Part shown: positions 1-11,459 of the stretch, piece after piece
How the letters are laid out: the number at the start of each line of letters is the position of its first letter
Numbering within the stretch: the stretch's first letter is position 1
Notes under the pieces: model-generated
What the model was told of the DNA's origin: nothing
Databases searched by the model: none
Seen by the model: the letters and a program-made list of their open reading frames with translations, nothing else
Translations under genes and position numbers: made by a program
NCBI RefSeq assembly: GCF_001649575.2
Contig: NC_051433.1
Span: 22,102,710 to 22,166,709, forward strand
Direction of reading: 5' to 3'
Length of the DNA: 64,000 nucleotides
DNA from: Kryptolebias marmoratus
Lineage: Eukaryota > Chordata > Actinopteri > Cyprinodontiformes > Rivulidae

Positions 1-415
1 GGAGGCTTTCAATAATCTGGCAATGAGTACTGGGAGCTGTGGGTATTTATAGGGACAAGAACAGGTGAAACAGATGACTGTGATTACATGGGCATGGCAA
101 CATGGGCGTGGCTTGAACTGTGGATGAGTGGAAAGTTGGAAAGGCATGACTGGAAGCAAGAGGCGTGGCAGGAACAGATGGAGCTGTGACAATAAGACCC
201 TCTTGGCCTAAACTTCTGTCAGAAAAGCAGCGATTGATAAAGATTCCTTCAAAGAATGCTAGGCCTTTAATTTATCCCTTGTTTCCAGACTGATAAATGT
301 TTGATCATTGCCAGCATATTCCTGCATGTGGGCGTGGAAAACCAGGGGTAGGACTTGTCACGGTAAAACAAACGTGCCCTCACACACTCTGAGCTGCAGG
401 CATCGAACAAGCATC
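1..415. other. Upstream flank of cdh26 with repeat fragments
   Basis: No coding exon was recognised here. Around 245-285 there is a fragment ending in a motif like 'gaatgctaggcctttaatt', which is the end of the ~300-440 bp dispersed repeat seen many times further right. The DNA between about 300 and 415 should hold the promoter and 5' UTR of cdh26, but I see no convincing TATA box, so the transcription start is not assigned. Confidence 0.4.
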
Positions 416-3400
416 ATGCTTCTCTTCCTTCTGCTGGTACGTAGGAAAAGCTTCCATTTCAAAAAAGATCTCTTCGCTTTCACTTTAAAAACGTCTTAAA
501 ATATAAATCTGTGATCATTTCTTTGTTGGTATTTAAATATTGACCACTTTTTAATCAGGTTTACATTCTATGACATCCTTTTATTTTCTTTAACTGCTTT
601 TTCTTTTCTGGGTTGCGGGGAGCTGGTATCTATCTTCAGCTGTCTCTGTGTGTGAGGCGGGGGACACCCTGGACAGGTCGCAAGTCCATCACAGGGACAC
701 ATAGAGACAAATGAGACAAACCACCATTTATGCTCTCACTCACATCTAGGGACAATTTAGAGTTACCATTGTTGAACACTGCACCACCGTGCCACTCTGT
801 TCTGTGACAATTTGTCCTAAAACTAACTCAAACATGCCCTGTGATACCTTCATAGTATCTGTTTTATGATTTAAAAAAAAGTGTTCGTAGGAACTGGTTT
901 ATCTGGTACGGGGGACAAAGTTCTACTCAAATGATTTCCAGAGAACAATTATATGAAACTGCATCGACCACAAGAATGCTTGCTGCTTATCAGGTTCAGC
1001 TGCCTTTTTGTGTTTCAGGTTCATTTTCTGTCAAGCTCAACTTGTTCAGAGCTGCTGAGCCGTCAAAAGAGGGTTTGGATCATTGACTCCTTTGAGATCG
1101 AAGAGGAAAATCCAGGACCCTTCCCCTACTTCCTGGGCAAGGTGAGAAAATCATTTAAGGAGGGATGTAAACTGCACCAGAAACACTCATTTACAAACAT
1201 TTAAACATGATGTAAAAAAAAAAATTCTGTTACGAGGATAAAAATAAAAACAAAGACAATGTAACCGGTTGTTACTTTATGGTTTTCTTAGGAAGCAGTC
1301 TGTCAGCATGCCACACCTTTTACTATAAATATTTGCCCACTCCCCCTTCCTTCTTCTGGCAAACACAGCTTTTGTTGATATAATAATTTAAAACATGAAA
1401 CTCCTCTTCGTCTTTAGCTTTCCAGCAGACACCTGAAGCTTTAAGGCAAAAAACCCCCCAAAACAAACAAACAAAAAAAAAAAAATCAAAAACAGGTATT
1501 TTATTATTCCATCCATTATGACAAAACCTGAGCTTTAGCTGAAGAAAAAAAGCACCCTCCCACAGCATGATGGTGCCACTACCATGTTTCACTGTAGGGA
1601 TGGTGTTCATTTTGTGATCCACAAATATTGTTCCTGGACTAAACATATTTTCTGATATTGTGGACAGACAGTTCAAGTTTCATCAGAGCATAAACATTTT
1701 CCTAAGAGTTTTTGGAAAACTTGAAATTTTGGGGGAATTTTTTGGAAGACACAACCAGTACTTGTCAGAATTTCCTGTAGTATTTATGCAGTATTGTAGT
1801 AAATTTGTGTAGTTGCAAAATGTGTCTGAAGGACTTTGAGCAGCCTCTGATCCGGGTCTCATTAATGTCACTGTTGTTCTATATTTTCTCTACTTTTTGA
1901 TGACTGTCTTCACTGTGTTCCATTGAAAATGTAATGCTGGATATATTTTTAAAACTCTTTTTCTTAACCAATATATTTTACCATTGAGATGTTTTTCATG
2001 CGTTGTGGATCTCTGTGAACCATGGGTTTTGCTGTGTGTTACCCCACAAATGATTTGATTTTTGGTTCAGCTGGGTTGTACAGATATGTCTCAGTAAAAG
2101 ATGGGCAAAAGTTTTAAAATGATTTGTTTTGTTTTGTTTTACAACCCCAATTCCAATGAAGTTGGGACGTTGTGTAAAACATAAATAAAAACAGAATACA
2201 ATGATTTGCAAATCCTTTTCAACCTTTATTCAATTGAATACACGACGAAGACAAGATATTTAATGTTCAAACGGATACATTTTCTTGTGTTTTGCAAATA
2301 TTAACTCATTTTGAATTTTATGCCTGCAACACGTTCCAAAAAAGCTGAGGCATGTCTACCACTGTGTTATATAGTTGCTCAACAGTTCAGGGTCTCTGTT
2401 GTCATATTTTACACTTCATAATGCGTCACATATTTTCAATGGGAGACAGGTCTGGACTGCAGGCAGGACAGTCTAGTACCCGCACTGTTTTAATACGAAG
2501 CTGCGCTGTTGAAACACATGCAGAATGTTTCAAATTAACAGTGATACACATATTCAAATCAAAATAAGCTGCGTTTGCCAGAAGAAGGAGGAGTTGGCAA
2601 ACATTTATAGCTCAAAGTGAGGCACACTAAATGACTGCTTCGTAAGAAAACCATAAAGTAACAACCGGTTGCACTGTTTTGGTTTTATATTTCAACTTCC
2701 TTACATCTTTGATGTTCCTGGTCAAAAATAACCAGTCGTCAGAAATGAACATGCGAGACGTTAGATTTGTAAAATTGACTCCCTCTTTTCTCGCAGGTCT
2801 GGTACTTAAAGGTTTTCTGAAGCCTTGCTAACAATTCATGCTAGAGAGTTCAGGTCAATGAGGCTTCAGGCCATAAAAACTAAACTGACCATTTAAATTT
2901 GTCTTGTTCAAAAAAACAAATACTTATTCAAAAAAAAAGGATGTATCGTAGCATTAGTGGCTAATCCAGTGGATATCAAAAGTCTGCACCCTTTGTCAAA
3001 ATGCTAGGGTTTTGTGACGTACAACCTCAATTTCAATGAGGTTAGGACAATATGTAAAACATAGATAAAAACAGAATAAGATGATATGCAAATTCTTTTC
3101 AATCTTTATATTCAATTGAATACACTACAAAGACAAGATAAAACCAAAACAGTGCAACCGGTTGTTACTTTATGGTTTTCTTACGAAGCAGTCATTTAGT
3201 GTGCCTCACCTTGAGCTATAAATGTTTGCCAACTCCTTCTTCTGGCAAACGCAGCTTATTTTGATTTGAATATGTGTATCACTGTTAATTTGAAACATTT
3301 TGCATGTGTTTCAACAGCGCAGCTTCGTATTAAAACAGTGCGGGTACTAGACTGTCCTGCCTGCATTCCAGACCTGTCTCCCACAGAAAATTTGTGACGC

Positions 3401-6400
3401 ATTATGAAGCATAAAATATGACAACGGAGACCCTGAACTGTTGAGCAACTGAAGTTGTACATCAAGCAAGAATGGGAAAAAAATCCCACCTACAAAGCTT
3501 CAATGATTAGTGTCCTCAGTTCCCAAATGCTTATTGAGTGTTGTTAAAAAGAAAGGTGATATAACACAGTGGTAGACATGCCTCAGCTTTTTTGGAACGT
3601 GTTGCTGGCTTCAAATTCAAAATGAGTGAATATTTGCAAAACACAAGAAAATGTATCCGTTTGAACATTAAATATCTTGTCTTCGTCGTGTATTCAATTG
3701 AATAAAGGTTGAAAAGGATTTGCAAATCATCTTATTCTGTTTTTATTTATGTTTTACATAACGTCCCAACTTCATTGAAATTGAGGTTGTACGTCACAAA
3801 ACCAGAGCATTTTGACAAAGGGTGCAGACTTTTGATATCCACTGGATTAGCCACTAATGCTACGATACATCCTTTTTTTTTGAATAAGTATTTGTTTTTT
3901 TGAACAAGACAAATTTAAATGGTCAGTTTAGTTTTTATGGCCTGAAGCCTCATTGACCTGAACTCTCTAGCATGAATTGTTAGCAAGGCTTCAGAAAACC
4001 TTTAAGTACCAGACCTGCGAGAAAAGAGGGAGTCAATTTTACAAATCTAACGTCTCGCATGTTCATTTCTGACGACTGGTTATTTTTGACCAGGAACATC
4101 AAAGATGTAAGAAAGTTGAATTAAACTTCCAAAATGTAATAAACACATTCCAACTTGATTAAATACCTTGTGTGAACAAAGTCATGGAATCTTATGTCAT
4201 TCAGATAAAAATTAAATGCTTGTTTTCAAAAAGAGATCAATCTAAAATGGTCAATTTTGACCAAATGAATAGGATGAATACAAGTGATTCTCAGCCTCAT
4301 AAAAGATGACTGTAGAATGTTTTGATTTGTGTTGCAGGTAGATATTGAACGTCAATACAGGATCTACTTTGATCTATATGGCCAAGGAGTGGATGAAGAA
4401 CCATTTGACGTCCTTTCCATTGATAAGGAGACGGGGAAAATTTATGTCAACAAGCCTGTGGACTATGAGAAGACGGAGAAGCTCAAGGTTTGACTCAACA
4501 CGTATCAATGTCTTCAATTGATGTTCTGATGGTTTAAGGATTTGGATGTAATTTTTTGCAGTGCACAGTTGTTATTGATATTAAATTAAAAGCAAAGATA
4601 CATTCTTGAGTCTGTGTGTTGTCATAAAGTGATCAGTCATTATGCTTCATAATATCTAAACACATTTAACAGTTCACCTAATTTGCAAAACAATACAAAC
4701 ATCTTTGTGTCATCATGTCTCATGGATTCAAATCAATATTCAACAAACTGTCCATAAAATACTGTTTCATTGTCATTGACTGCATATTTGACTGCATATT
4801 TTTTTAAAATTTGTAGCTACGATTTGAAGCCAAAAGAAGAGATATGACAATCGACACTAGATTAGGAGTCGAGATCAAAATACGAGACATAAACGACAAC
4901 CCCCCACGTTTCAATAGAGATCTGTTTGAAATCACCGTTGATGAGGAGCTCACACAAGGTAAGAGCAAAAAACAAATAGGCCTTTTCTTTTAAAATACAT
5001 GTTTAGGCATTGCTTATAGAGCCTGATCATGTCTTTGTTTTGTCATTTTTACCACAGGCGCTTCTCTTTTGACTGTGTGGGCTCACGATATAGACAAGCT
5101 AGACTCACCAAACTCGACTTTCCACTACAACATCAAATCTGTGTTCCCCAAGTCTCCAGACACAGAATTCTTTGTTAACGAAAATGGACTGATCTCATTT
5201 AAAGGGTGTTTGGATTATGATGTAAGGGGCTCTTTTGTCAGCGTGTCAGAATTGCCTTTTAAAAAATATTGTAGTCTATGTTGTGTTTCCAGTTCAGCTG
5301 GATCTGCACCCGACAAAATATTTTTGAAGTTATGCTATGTATGCAAATGTTTACAATGCGTGTACACTGAGTAGTGTCGAAATGCATCTAAAGTACTTCA
5401 AGAAAACTATAATGCACCATAAAGAAAAATGACCACGTGTAATGTATAGTTTTGGGAGTCAAGTTTAAACTGAGGAAGAATCAAGATATCTGAACATTGA
5501 ATCTAATCTTTGCTGCATTTTTCTGCTCATGTAATCATCTTTTTTCCCTCATATCAAGGTGGCCAACGAGATTACAGTTGTGGTGGAGGCCATAGACCAT
5601 GGAGACAAAGTCCAGTTGTCCAGTTCAACCACGGTTCTCATTCACATCGAAGACAGCAACAACCACCTTCCCATCATCACCGGTCAAACGGTAAGCAGAT
5701 GTTTTAATCCTCAACAGCATAACAGGAATCTTTTTATCAGAGCGGCCTGAATGTGCCACACCTGCACTCATTTTTACCCACTCCTCCAAGCAAAAATGTT
5801 CTGTATGTCAGCCAAACGGTGGTGCAGCAAATTATTAGATGGATGGGATTAAACTATAAGAAAGACAAGCAGTGGTGACAATTATTCCACATAAAAGCAC
5901 TACATACAGTAGCAGTGCAGAGTTTCGATATAGCTTATTTAGCATGAAATAGTGTAATGTTACTGCTAAGGTCACTGCTATTTAGCGTTTGTCATTACTG
6001 CGTATATTTGAGATAAATGTGACATTTTAAAGTGGCTGTATTCATGCTTCCAGATTCTTTGATATTACAAATCTGTGGCGACCCGGTGCTGTTGGAGACC
6101 ATGCTAAGTATCAGATACAGATTGTGACATTATTGTCTTCCAGTCAAATTGCTCATTATGCAACAGAAATCCAAGGCAACTGGCAAAAGTGAGAGAAATT
6201 AAGTAGTGGAAATTAGTTTTAATTTTTTTTACAAAGTTTTAACTTCTGCTCCATCAGAGGTTCCAAATTTGGTATTCTTGGTTGCCATCGCAAAAAGTTA
6301 CTGTGTCTATTTTATGTTCTAGCTGTTTCAACTGATATGATAAAATTCACAGTTAATATATGCCTTTATTGTGATCAACTTTGTTTTTACAACATTTAAA

Positions 6401-9135
6401 AGATGAGAAAAAAGAAAAAAAAAGATTCTGTTACCTTCACTCCTTGTGTTTAAACAACAGGGTTCTGGCAAAGTAAAGGAAGATGAGTTTGGGACCTCTC
6501 CTTTAAAGATCCATGTGACGGACAAGGACAGCCCCCACAGCAAAGCTTGGAAAGCCAAATACACTATACATAATGATGATGAGAGGAATTTTAAGATAGA
6601 GACAGATCCAGAAACCAACGATGGCATCCTGACTGTGGTAAAGGTGAGGGGAGTTTGCTGTCTTGTTCCATTACGTTCCTGTCACCTACTGTAAATTCAC
6701 TCTAACAATTACAACACACACAATCATTGCTTTTGTATAGCTCGCTGTCAAACTGCATTGTACTTTTTTTTACACTATATTTATTCACCTTCTAATGAAG
6801 AGACTTGTTTGATTTCAGCCAATAAATTATGAAGAAAAGACAACCAGAGAGCTGATGATCTCAGTTGAAAACGAAGCGCCATATTTCTTCTGTAAAGTGA
6901 AACAGAAGACAGCTAATGATCTTTGGCAAATTGAAACCAATAAAGACGGTAAACATCCAGGTGGTAACGATCAGCCAGTATCAACAAACGTGGTCATCGA
7001 AGTAGAGGATGTAAATGACCCCCCAGAGTTCGAGGTGACCGTTAAAAAGGCCAAGCTACATGAGAACGCACCCATTGGAACCTGGGTGTCGAAAGTGACA
7101 GCTGTGGATCCGGACTTCGGTTCTGGAAAAGACTTTTTGTAAATGAACCTTTGAAACACACATGCTAAAGCTGCAGTCTGGATCTTTGTTCCTTAAAGTG
7201 TGTTTGTATTTGTCTACAGATACAAAATAGGAGAGGATCCTGCAGGCTGGATGAAGATCGATCCCAACACTGGTAACATCACCACCATACAGACATGCGA
7301 CAGAGAATCCCCTCATGTTGTTGACAGCGTCTACACCTTATTACTGCATGCAGTGGATAAAGGTAAACACACAGTTTAAACATTATTGTAATAAAATAAA
7401 TGAACTGTTTTCTAAAACTTTTTTAATATTCTGAACAGGTGATCCACCAATGACAGGCACAGCTACACTTCACATCCACCTAGTTGATGAAAACGACAAC
7501 CTGCCACGGCCAGAAGTGGAGTTTGTGGATGTATGTATGTCAGATGGTCCCACCACCACAAACATCTCAGCCTCTGATGCAGATGCAGATCCCTACGGAG
7601 GGCCTTTCAGATTTGAACTGCTGGGGAATGTTGAAGGAAAATGGAAGCTGGATCCTTCATATGGTAGAAACAGCCCTAAAATATAGAGAAATGTGACAGC
7701 AAATGACCCAAACAACAAAACAACCTTATTGTGTTCTAATAGGTTTTACAGCGGGTTTGGTGAAGGAGCTCAATGTTCAGGCTGGCTTTCACACACTTGA
7801 ACTGAAGATTTCAGACCTGCAGGGACAGTACGGTGTTTACAGTCTTAATGTGACTGTGTGCACTTGCTCGGTGACACGCAACTGCCGTTCTCGAAGCAGT
7901 CCGACAACAGCTGGCTGGGGCGCTGCCGGCATAGCGTTCCTCTCACTGGTTTTACTTTTGGGTAAAGAATGGAGGCACAGATCATTTAGTGTTAGAGCAC
8001 ACCAATTAAATGTATTGTTACAACTCCAGTTGCATATATTTCAACAGCACTACTGCTTGTGGCATTTGGCTTATCCTGCAACAAAGAGCACCAACAGATG
8101 GAAACGAGCCAAGAAGAAAGCCTAAAGACCTACAACACTGAGACATCAGGAACAGACTGCAAGGTTGTATCTAAGGAACGTGTTGCATAGCAGAGATATC
8201 AGTGTGAATAACACTGACCATTTCTTTTTCCCTTAAAGGTATTTCTTAGTGAAAACATCTTCAGACATGACTCATCGAAAATGCAGATAAATTCAAAAAC
8301 ACAGTATTCACACTACTTGAATCAAGAATCATACTTGGTAAGTACAAGAGATAACCATTCACAATTTAATCTAACATAAGAAAAGTGAAGGAAAGAAATA
8401 GATTTACTGGCAAATAAAACTGCTACCTGTACTGGAGAGACCACATACTCCCCTAATGTGAAGAGGCATGAATAGATAACAAGTTGACGCTGTCGTTAAC
8501 AGAACGGACGGGGGAGGTGGAGCCATTCTGAGAGAAACAACCTTCACGCAACCAGTGCCAACTGGGATAATACAGTAATGCACCCATTAAAAGCCAATTC
8601 ATGTCTTCAGAACATTTATATATATGAAAATACATTTATACTTCTGTCTGTTTAGAGCTGGAATTATGGAGCAACCAGGAACTACAAGGTAGAGTTGTTG
8701 AAACAGTTGCTTACTTTGTTTTTTTGTCACACATTGAAAAGTAAAATGTAACTTTTCTTACAGCTCAACACAGAAAGGGAGAGTTTCTTTGCCCGCAGGG
8801 AATTTGTCAACCTGAGATCTCTGAGTGTTCTAGTGCAACAGGTTAGTGTTTTATTACACACTTTGCTCAACATTTAAAAGCATGATTTGCATACAAGTAA
8901 AGTTTCTTGCTTTGATATTTTTCTACAGAGCCTCTTCTCACTCCAAAGCAAGGAAGAGGCAGCGGCACTTGATGAGTACCATCTGTATGAAGACGAGGGG
9001 GACTTCAGCAACCTTTCCGATGTGGACGCCATAGATAGTCCTGACGACAGCACGCAGTCATTTCTGAAGGCGTTTGAAAGCTTTGATCCAAAATTCATGC
9101 AACTGGCTTCCATTTGTAATCCACAACAAGAATAA
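416..9135 (+). CDS. cdh26: Cadherin-26-like adhesion protein (16 exons)
   Basis: Calcium-dependent single-pass adhesion protein of the plasma membrane. Exons: 416-436, 1019-1141, 4338-4487, 4817-4958, 5058-5221, 5559-5690, 6461-6643, 6819-7138, 7220-7362, 7439-7663, 7743-7961, 8048-8163, 8239-8337, 8656-8688, 8764-8841, 8929-9135. All phases agree and give 784 residues, near the family length of about 830. Seen: a short signal peptide, furin site RQKR (22-25), and mature start V-W, keeping the Trp-2 of strand-swap cadherins. Repeat-end motifs are DINDN (122-126), EDSNN (231-235), EDVND (368-372) and DENDN (476-480). The fifth repeat has a Cys cluster (CTCSVTRNC), then a membrane span at about 594-616 and an acidic tail with DEYHLYEDEGDFSNL and a C-terminal block like the catenin-binding end of classical cadherins. 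The family call rests on the 'EEENPGPFP' start, the repeat wording and synteny with cdh4/taf4. The donor after exon 12 (gttgta) is weak. An alternative start is ATG 953, read straight into exon 2. Confidence 0.85.
621..800 (+). repeat. Truncated interspersed repeat in cdh26 intron 1
   Basis: The wording 'gacaccctggacaggtcgc', followed by 'gggacaatttagagttacc', matches a very common teleost interspersed repeat that I know only by sight. The downstream half of the same repeat type is at 39893-40155. No coding content. Confidence 0.55.
1256..1376 (+). repeat. Copy of a ~120-bp repeat module
   Basis: This segment, starting near 'gtaaccggttgttacttta' and running past 'cttcttctggcaaac', recurs at about 2560-2680 (inverted) and 3155-3275 (direct). 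There it forms the middle of two defective Tc1-like copies. Here it stands alone in cdh26 intron 2. Confidence 0.75.
1520..2110 (-). mobile_element. Decayed Tc1/mariner element
   Basis: On the minus strand, residues reading NTIPTVKHGSGTIMLW (about 1570-1620) match the conserved block before the second catalytic Asp region of Tc1-type transposases. The rest is broken by stops and deletions. Only the type of element is supported; terminal repeats were not resolved. Confidence 0.65.
2141..2688 (-). mobile_element. Defective Tc1-like copy, inverted relative to the one at 3020-3791
   Basis: Begins with the terminal repeat 'acaaccccaattccaatga' right after a TA. It pairs as reverse complement with 3138-3791 but lacks about 105 bp present there (3454-3555). 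The opposite terminal repeat is missing, so the copy is 5'-truncated. It keeps a piece of the transposase C-terminal coding region with several stops, so no protein is expected. Confidence 0.75.
2690..4121. repeat. Large palindrome (foldback) in cdh26 intron 2
   Basis: 2690-3019 and 3792-4121 are near-perfect reverse complements, about 330 bp each. Their inner ends read 'ttttgtgacg' and 'cgtcacaaaa' around a TA, so without the insert they would meet with almost no spacer. The Tc1 derivative at 3020-3791 occupies that centre. The arms contain words such as 'tatcaaaagtctgcaccc' that resemble terminal repeats of other Tc1-like families, so the palindrome may itself be a MITE. Confidence 0.8.
3020..3791 (+). 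mobile_element. Internally deleted Tc1/mariner element nested in the palindrome
   Basis: Terminal inverted repeats of about 120 bp (3020-3140 and 3672-3791) start and end at TA, the usual Tc1 target duplication. Between them is a ~150-bp filler module (also at 1256) and the 3' third of a transposase gene, with words for the C-terminal end of a Tc1 DDE enzyme interrupted by stops. It is non-autonomous. Confidence 0.8.
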
Positions 9136-9166
9136 CGCAAGAGTCATCGCTGAAGGCAACATACCA

Positions 9167-9172
9167 TTTATT
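9167..9172 (-). terminator. lsm14b: Candidate lsm14b poly(A) signal (AATAAA)
   Basis: AATAAA on the minus strand, about 300 nt downstream of the lsm14b stop and only 32 bp past the cdh26 stop on the other strand. Use of this site would put the lsm14b cleavage point almost at the cdh26 stop codon. Confidence 0.55.
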
Positions 9173-9366
9173 AGCAGCTGTACACATTTCATTTTAAATT
9201 TTACAATTAGATGTTTGTGGGGGGGAACAAAAAACAATGGCTACTGAAATGAAACGTCATACAGTTAAGCAGACATTTATACATTCAGGGAAACAAAAAC
9301 AGTCTTGTTCTGTAGACATTCATACTGCAGGCTTCCAGACCAACTATCAATGAAGACGCCTGCTGG

Positions 9367-9372
9367 ATTAAA
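9367..9372 (+). terminator. cdh26: Candidate cdh26 poly(A) signal (ATTAAA)
   Basis: First common poly(A) hexamer variant seen on the plus strand after the cdh26 stop. It lies inside the lsm14b 3' UTR, which implies overlapping antisense 3' ends. Confidence 0.3.
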
Positions 9373-9475
9373 AAGAAATATACTCTCCCATTTTATGTCA
9401 ATGATTCAAAGTCCAATCCTTAAATTCACATTTGGGGAGGAACACTCAGAAAGAAAAAAAAAAAAAAAAAAAAAT

Positions 9476-11459
9476 TCACATTCTTCCACTACTAATCTTT
9501 GTAAGTGCTCTCTGTTCTGGGGTTCTGCGTCCACGGCCTCGAAATCCTCCACCTCTCAGGAAGCGACCAGGCACTCCGAATGTTTCAATGTTTAACTTTT
9601 TCTCCTCTGCCCATGTGGTTCTCCTAAAACCATTAAGAGTATATAAAATACAGCACAGAACTCAAACAGTTGACAGAAGCCTAAAAGGTCTACTTAAATC
9701 ACCTGGGCTTAATATCTGAAGAGACGTTGTCAAAGAAGCATTTAGCTTTGTCGTAGTACTTTTCTATGAGCGGCTCCTCCTCTTGCACATCGTGGTCGAC
9801 TTGGACATCCCCAGAGTTCACCTTCTCACCTGCAGCAATTTATGAAAAATGGCACACCGACAGTTTATCCAGTCTCCATTGAGCCATATCTGTGTGTGAC
9901 CATTAGCTTTTAAAATCTACCTCCAATCTCCTTTGTCAGATCATCTTTAAACTGCGCATTTGCCGTTTCAAAATCAAAATCTGAGTCAAACTCCAAAGTT
10001 GTTGCCTTGGAGGTTTTTGCGAGGAGTTGGCCTCTGCTTCTGGTTCTGGACCTGCGGTTTCCTGTGAATAAGAAGCCAGAGAAACATGCAGCTGGGTTAG
10101 TTTTCTGAGCTTCATCCAGTTGGGGACATTTTATCAAGTGGTGTTACTTCTGCATTCTGAGGATGACAGATGTGATTAAGACTCAAGAACAATCATCAAA
10201 TGTATATTTTCATACCTTGTTTTTGTCTTGTTTGCTGGTTATCAGCACGTCTGCCTTGATTCTTTGCAACAGCTGTCTGTGATTCTGCACGACCTAAACA
10301 GATGCAAAATCTTTTGACAAGTATGAATAATTTATTCATACTTATTTTATTAAAGTCAGATTTATATTAAATCAAAATTAGTGAGTTGTAATTAAATGCA
10401 GTAGTGCTAAACATCACGTGAACTGTAACCAAATTCACACTTTTCTACATAAAAATCTCAAGAGGGCTTACAAATTGGTGTCAATAAATAATTTCAGTAA
10501 TCAGAGTCGTTTACTTGTGGGTACGTTCTCCTTCTCAACCAGAGAAGCAGCTGGAGCAGTGCGCTGTGACGGGAGAGTAGGCTGCCTGCTCTGTGGCTGG
10601 GTCAAAGGCCTTCCTTTCTTCTGTGCAGCTGTGACCAAAGGCACGGTTTGGACAGCCTGCTCCACCATGGGAGCCCTTCTGGCTGGACCATGAAGTCCTG
10701 GCACTATGGGTGCCAAGAAAAAAAAAAAAAAAAGAAAATCCAAACACACCAGGTCTTCAGCTACATGTCAAACTACAACATTTATTTTACTAAAAGGTAA
10801 ATCAGACGAGACTGGGAGATCTGTACTTAGGCCCAGGGCTGCGTTGTACTGCTGGCTGAGTAGAGAACTGGCAGCAAGTTGGTTGAATGTGGGCATCATG
10901 TCTCTGTAGGGACTCCAGCGTGGGTGGTATGGCACAGAGGAGCCCATGGATGACTGAAACCACAAAAATTAAAACTCCAATTACATTAGACTAGTGATGC
11001 ATTTTGAATATAAAGAAATTACAGCTCATACCTGAACAATCGCAGGGTCACGAGGCAGCCCGTGGTGGGGTTTGGGAGGTTCAGATACAGTGATGTCTTT
11101 AATGTCACTTCCTCTGAAAATTATATATTCATAGATTTCATCCTTGGGTGGCACTGGTCGGTCAGTGTGCCGGTCCTCTGTACCATAGGATTTCACTGGG
11201 AGGGATAGCCAGCAATGTCATTAAAACAAAGGTTTAAACAATATATTAATAGCTAGCAAACTAAACTAACCTATAAAGAAATAAGAGGTGCAAGTAAAAA
11301 CAAATAAACCACACTGCACAGCGGTGACTTACCTTTAGCTAAAGAAACAGTGGACCTCTCCGTGTCCACAGAAGACAGTATGCCTTCATACCGAATCTGA
11401 GCCTTGGATATCAGACTGATTTTACTGCCAATATACGGGGTTCCCCCTCCAGCACTCAT
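9476..11459 (-). CDS. lsm14b: LSM14 family mRNP protein (RAP55B), 8 exons
   Basis: RNA-binding translational regulator of P-bodies and stored mRNPs. Exons, 5' to 3' on the minus strand: 11459-11333, 11195-11032, 10953-10791, 10703-10515, 10293-10216, 10061-9921, 9829-9703, 9623-9476. Phases agree and give 378 residues, normal for the family. The start was chosen at [16 protein letters not shown], the usual LSM14 opening; an upstream in-frame start at 11474 would add five residues. Seen: an LSm domain (about 1-80), a proline/glutamine-rich middle, the DFDF box (FDSDFDFE, 265-272), the FFD box ([11 protein letters not shown], 311-321), the TFG box (ETFGVPGRF, 343-351) and RGG-type repeats to the C-terminus. 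Paralogue B rather than A is inferred from synteny with taf4 and cdh4. The gene converges on cdh26 and diverges from taf4. Confidence 0.93.

Noticed and set aside
2352..3489. Two similar 70-77 codon frames on opposite strands (2352-2567 and 3256-3489)
   Set aside because: They are antisense readings of the transposase C-terminal region in the two inverted Tc1 copies, so the similarity comes from the repeat and not from a gene family.
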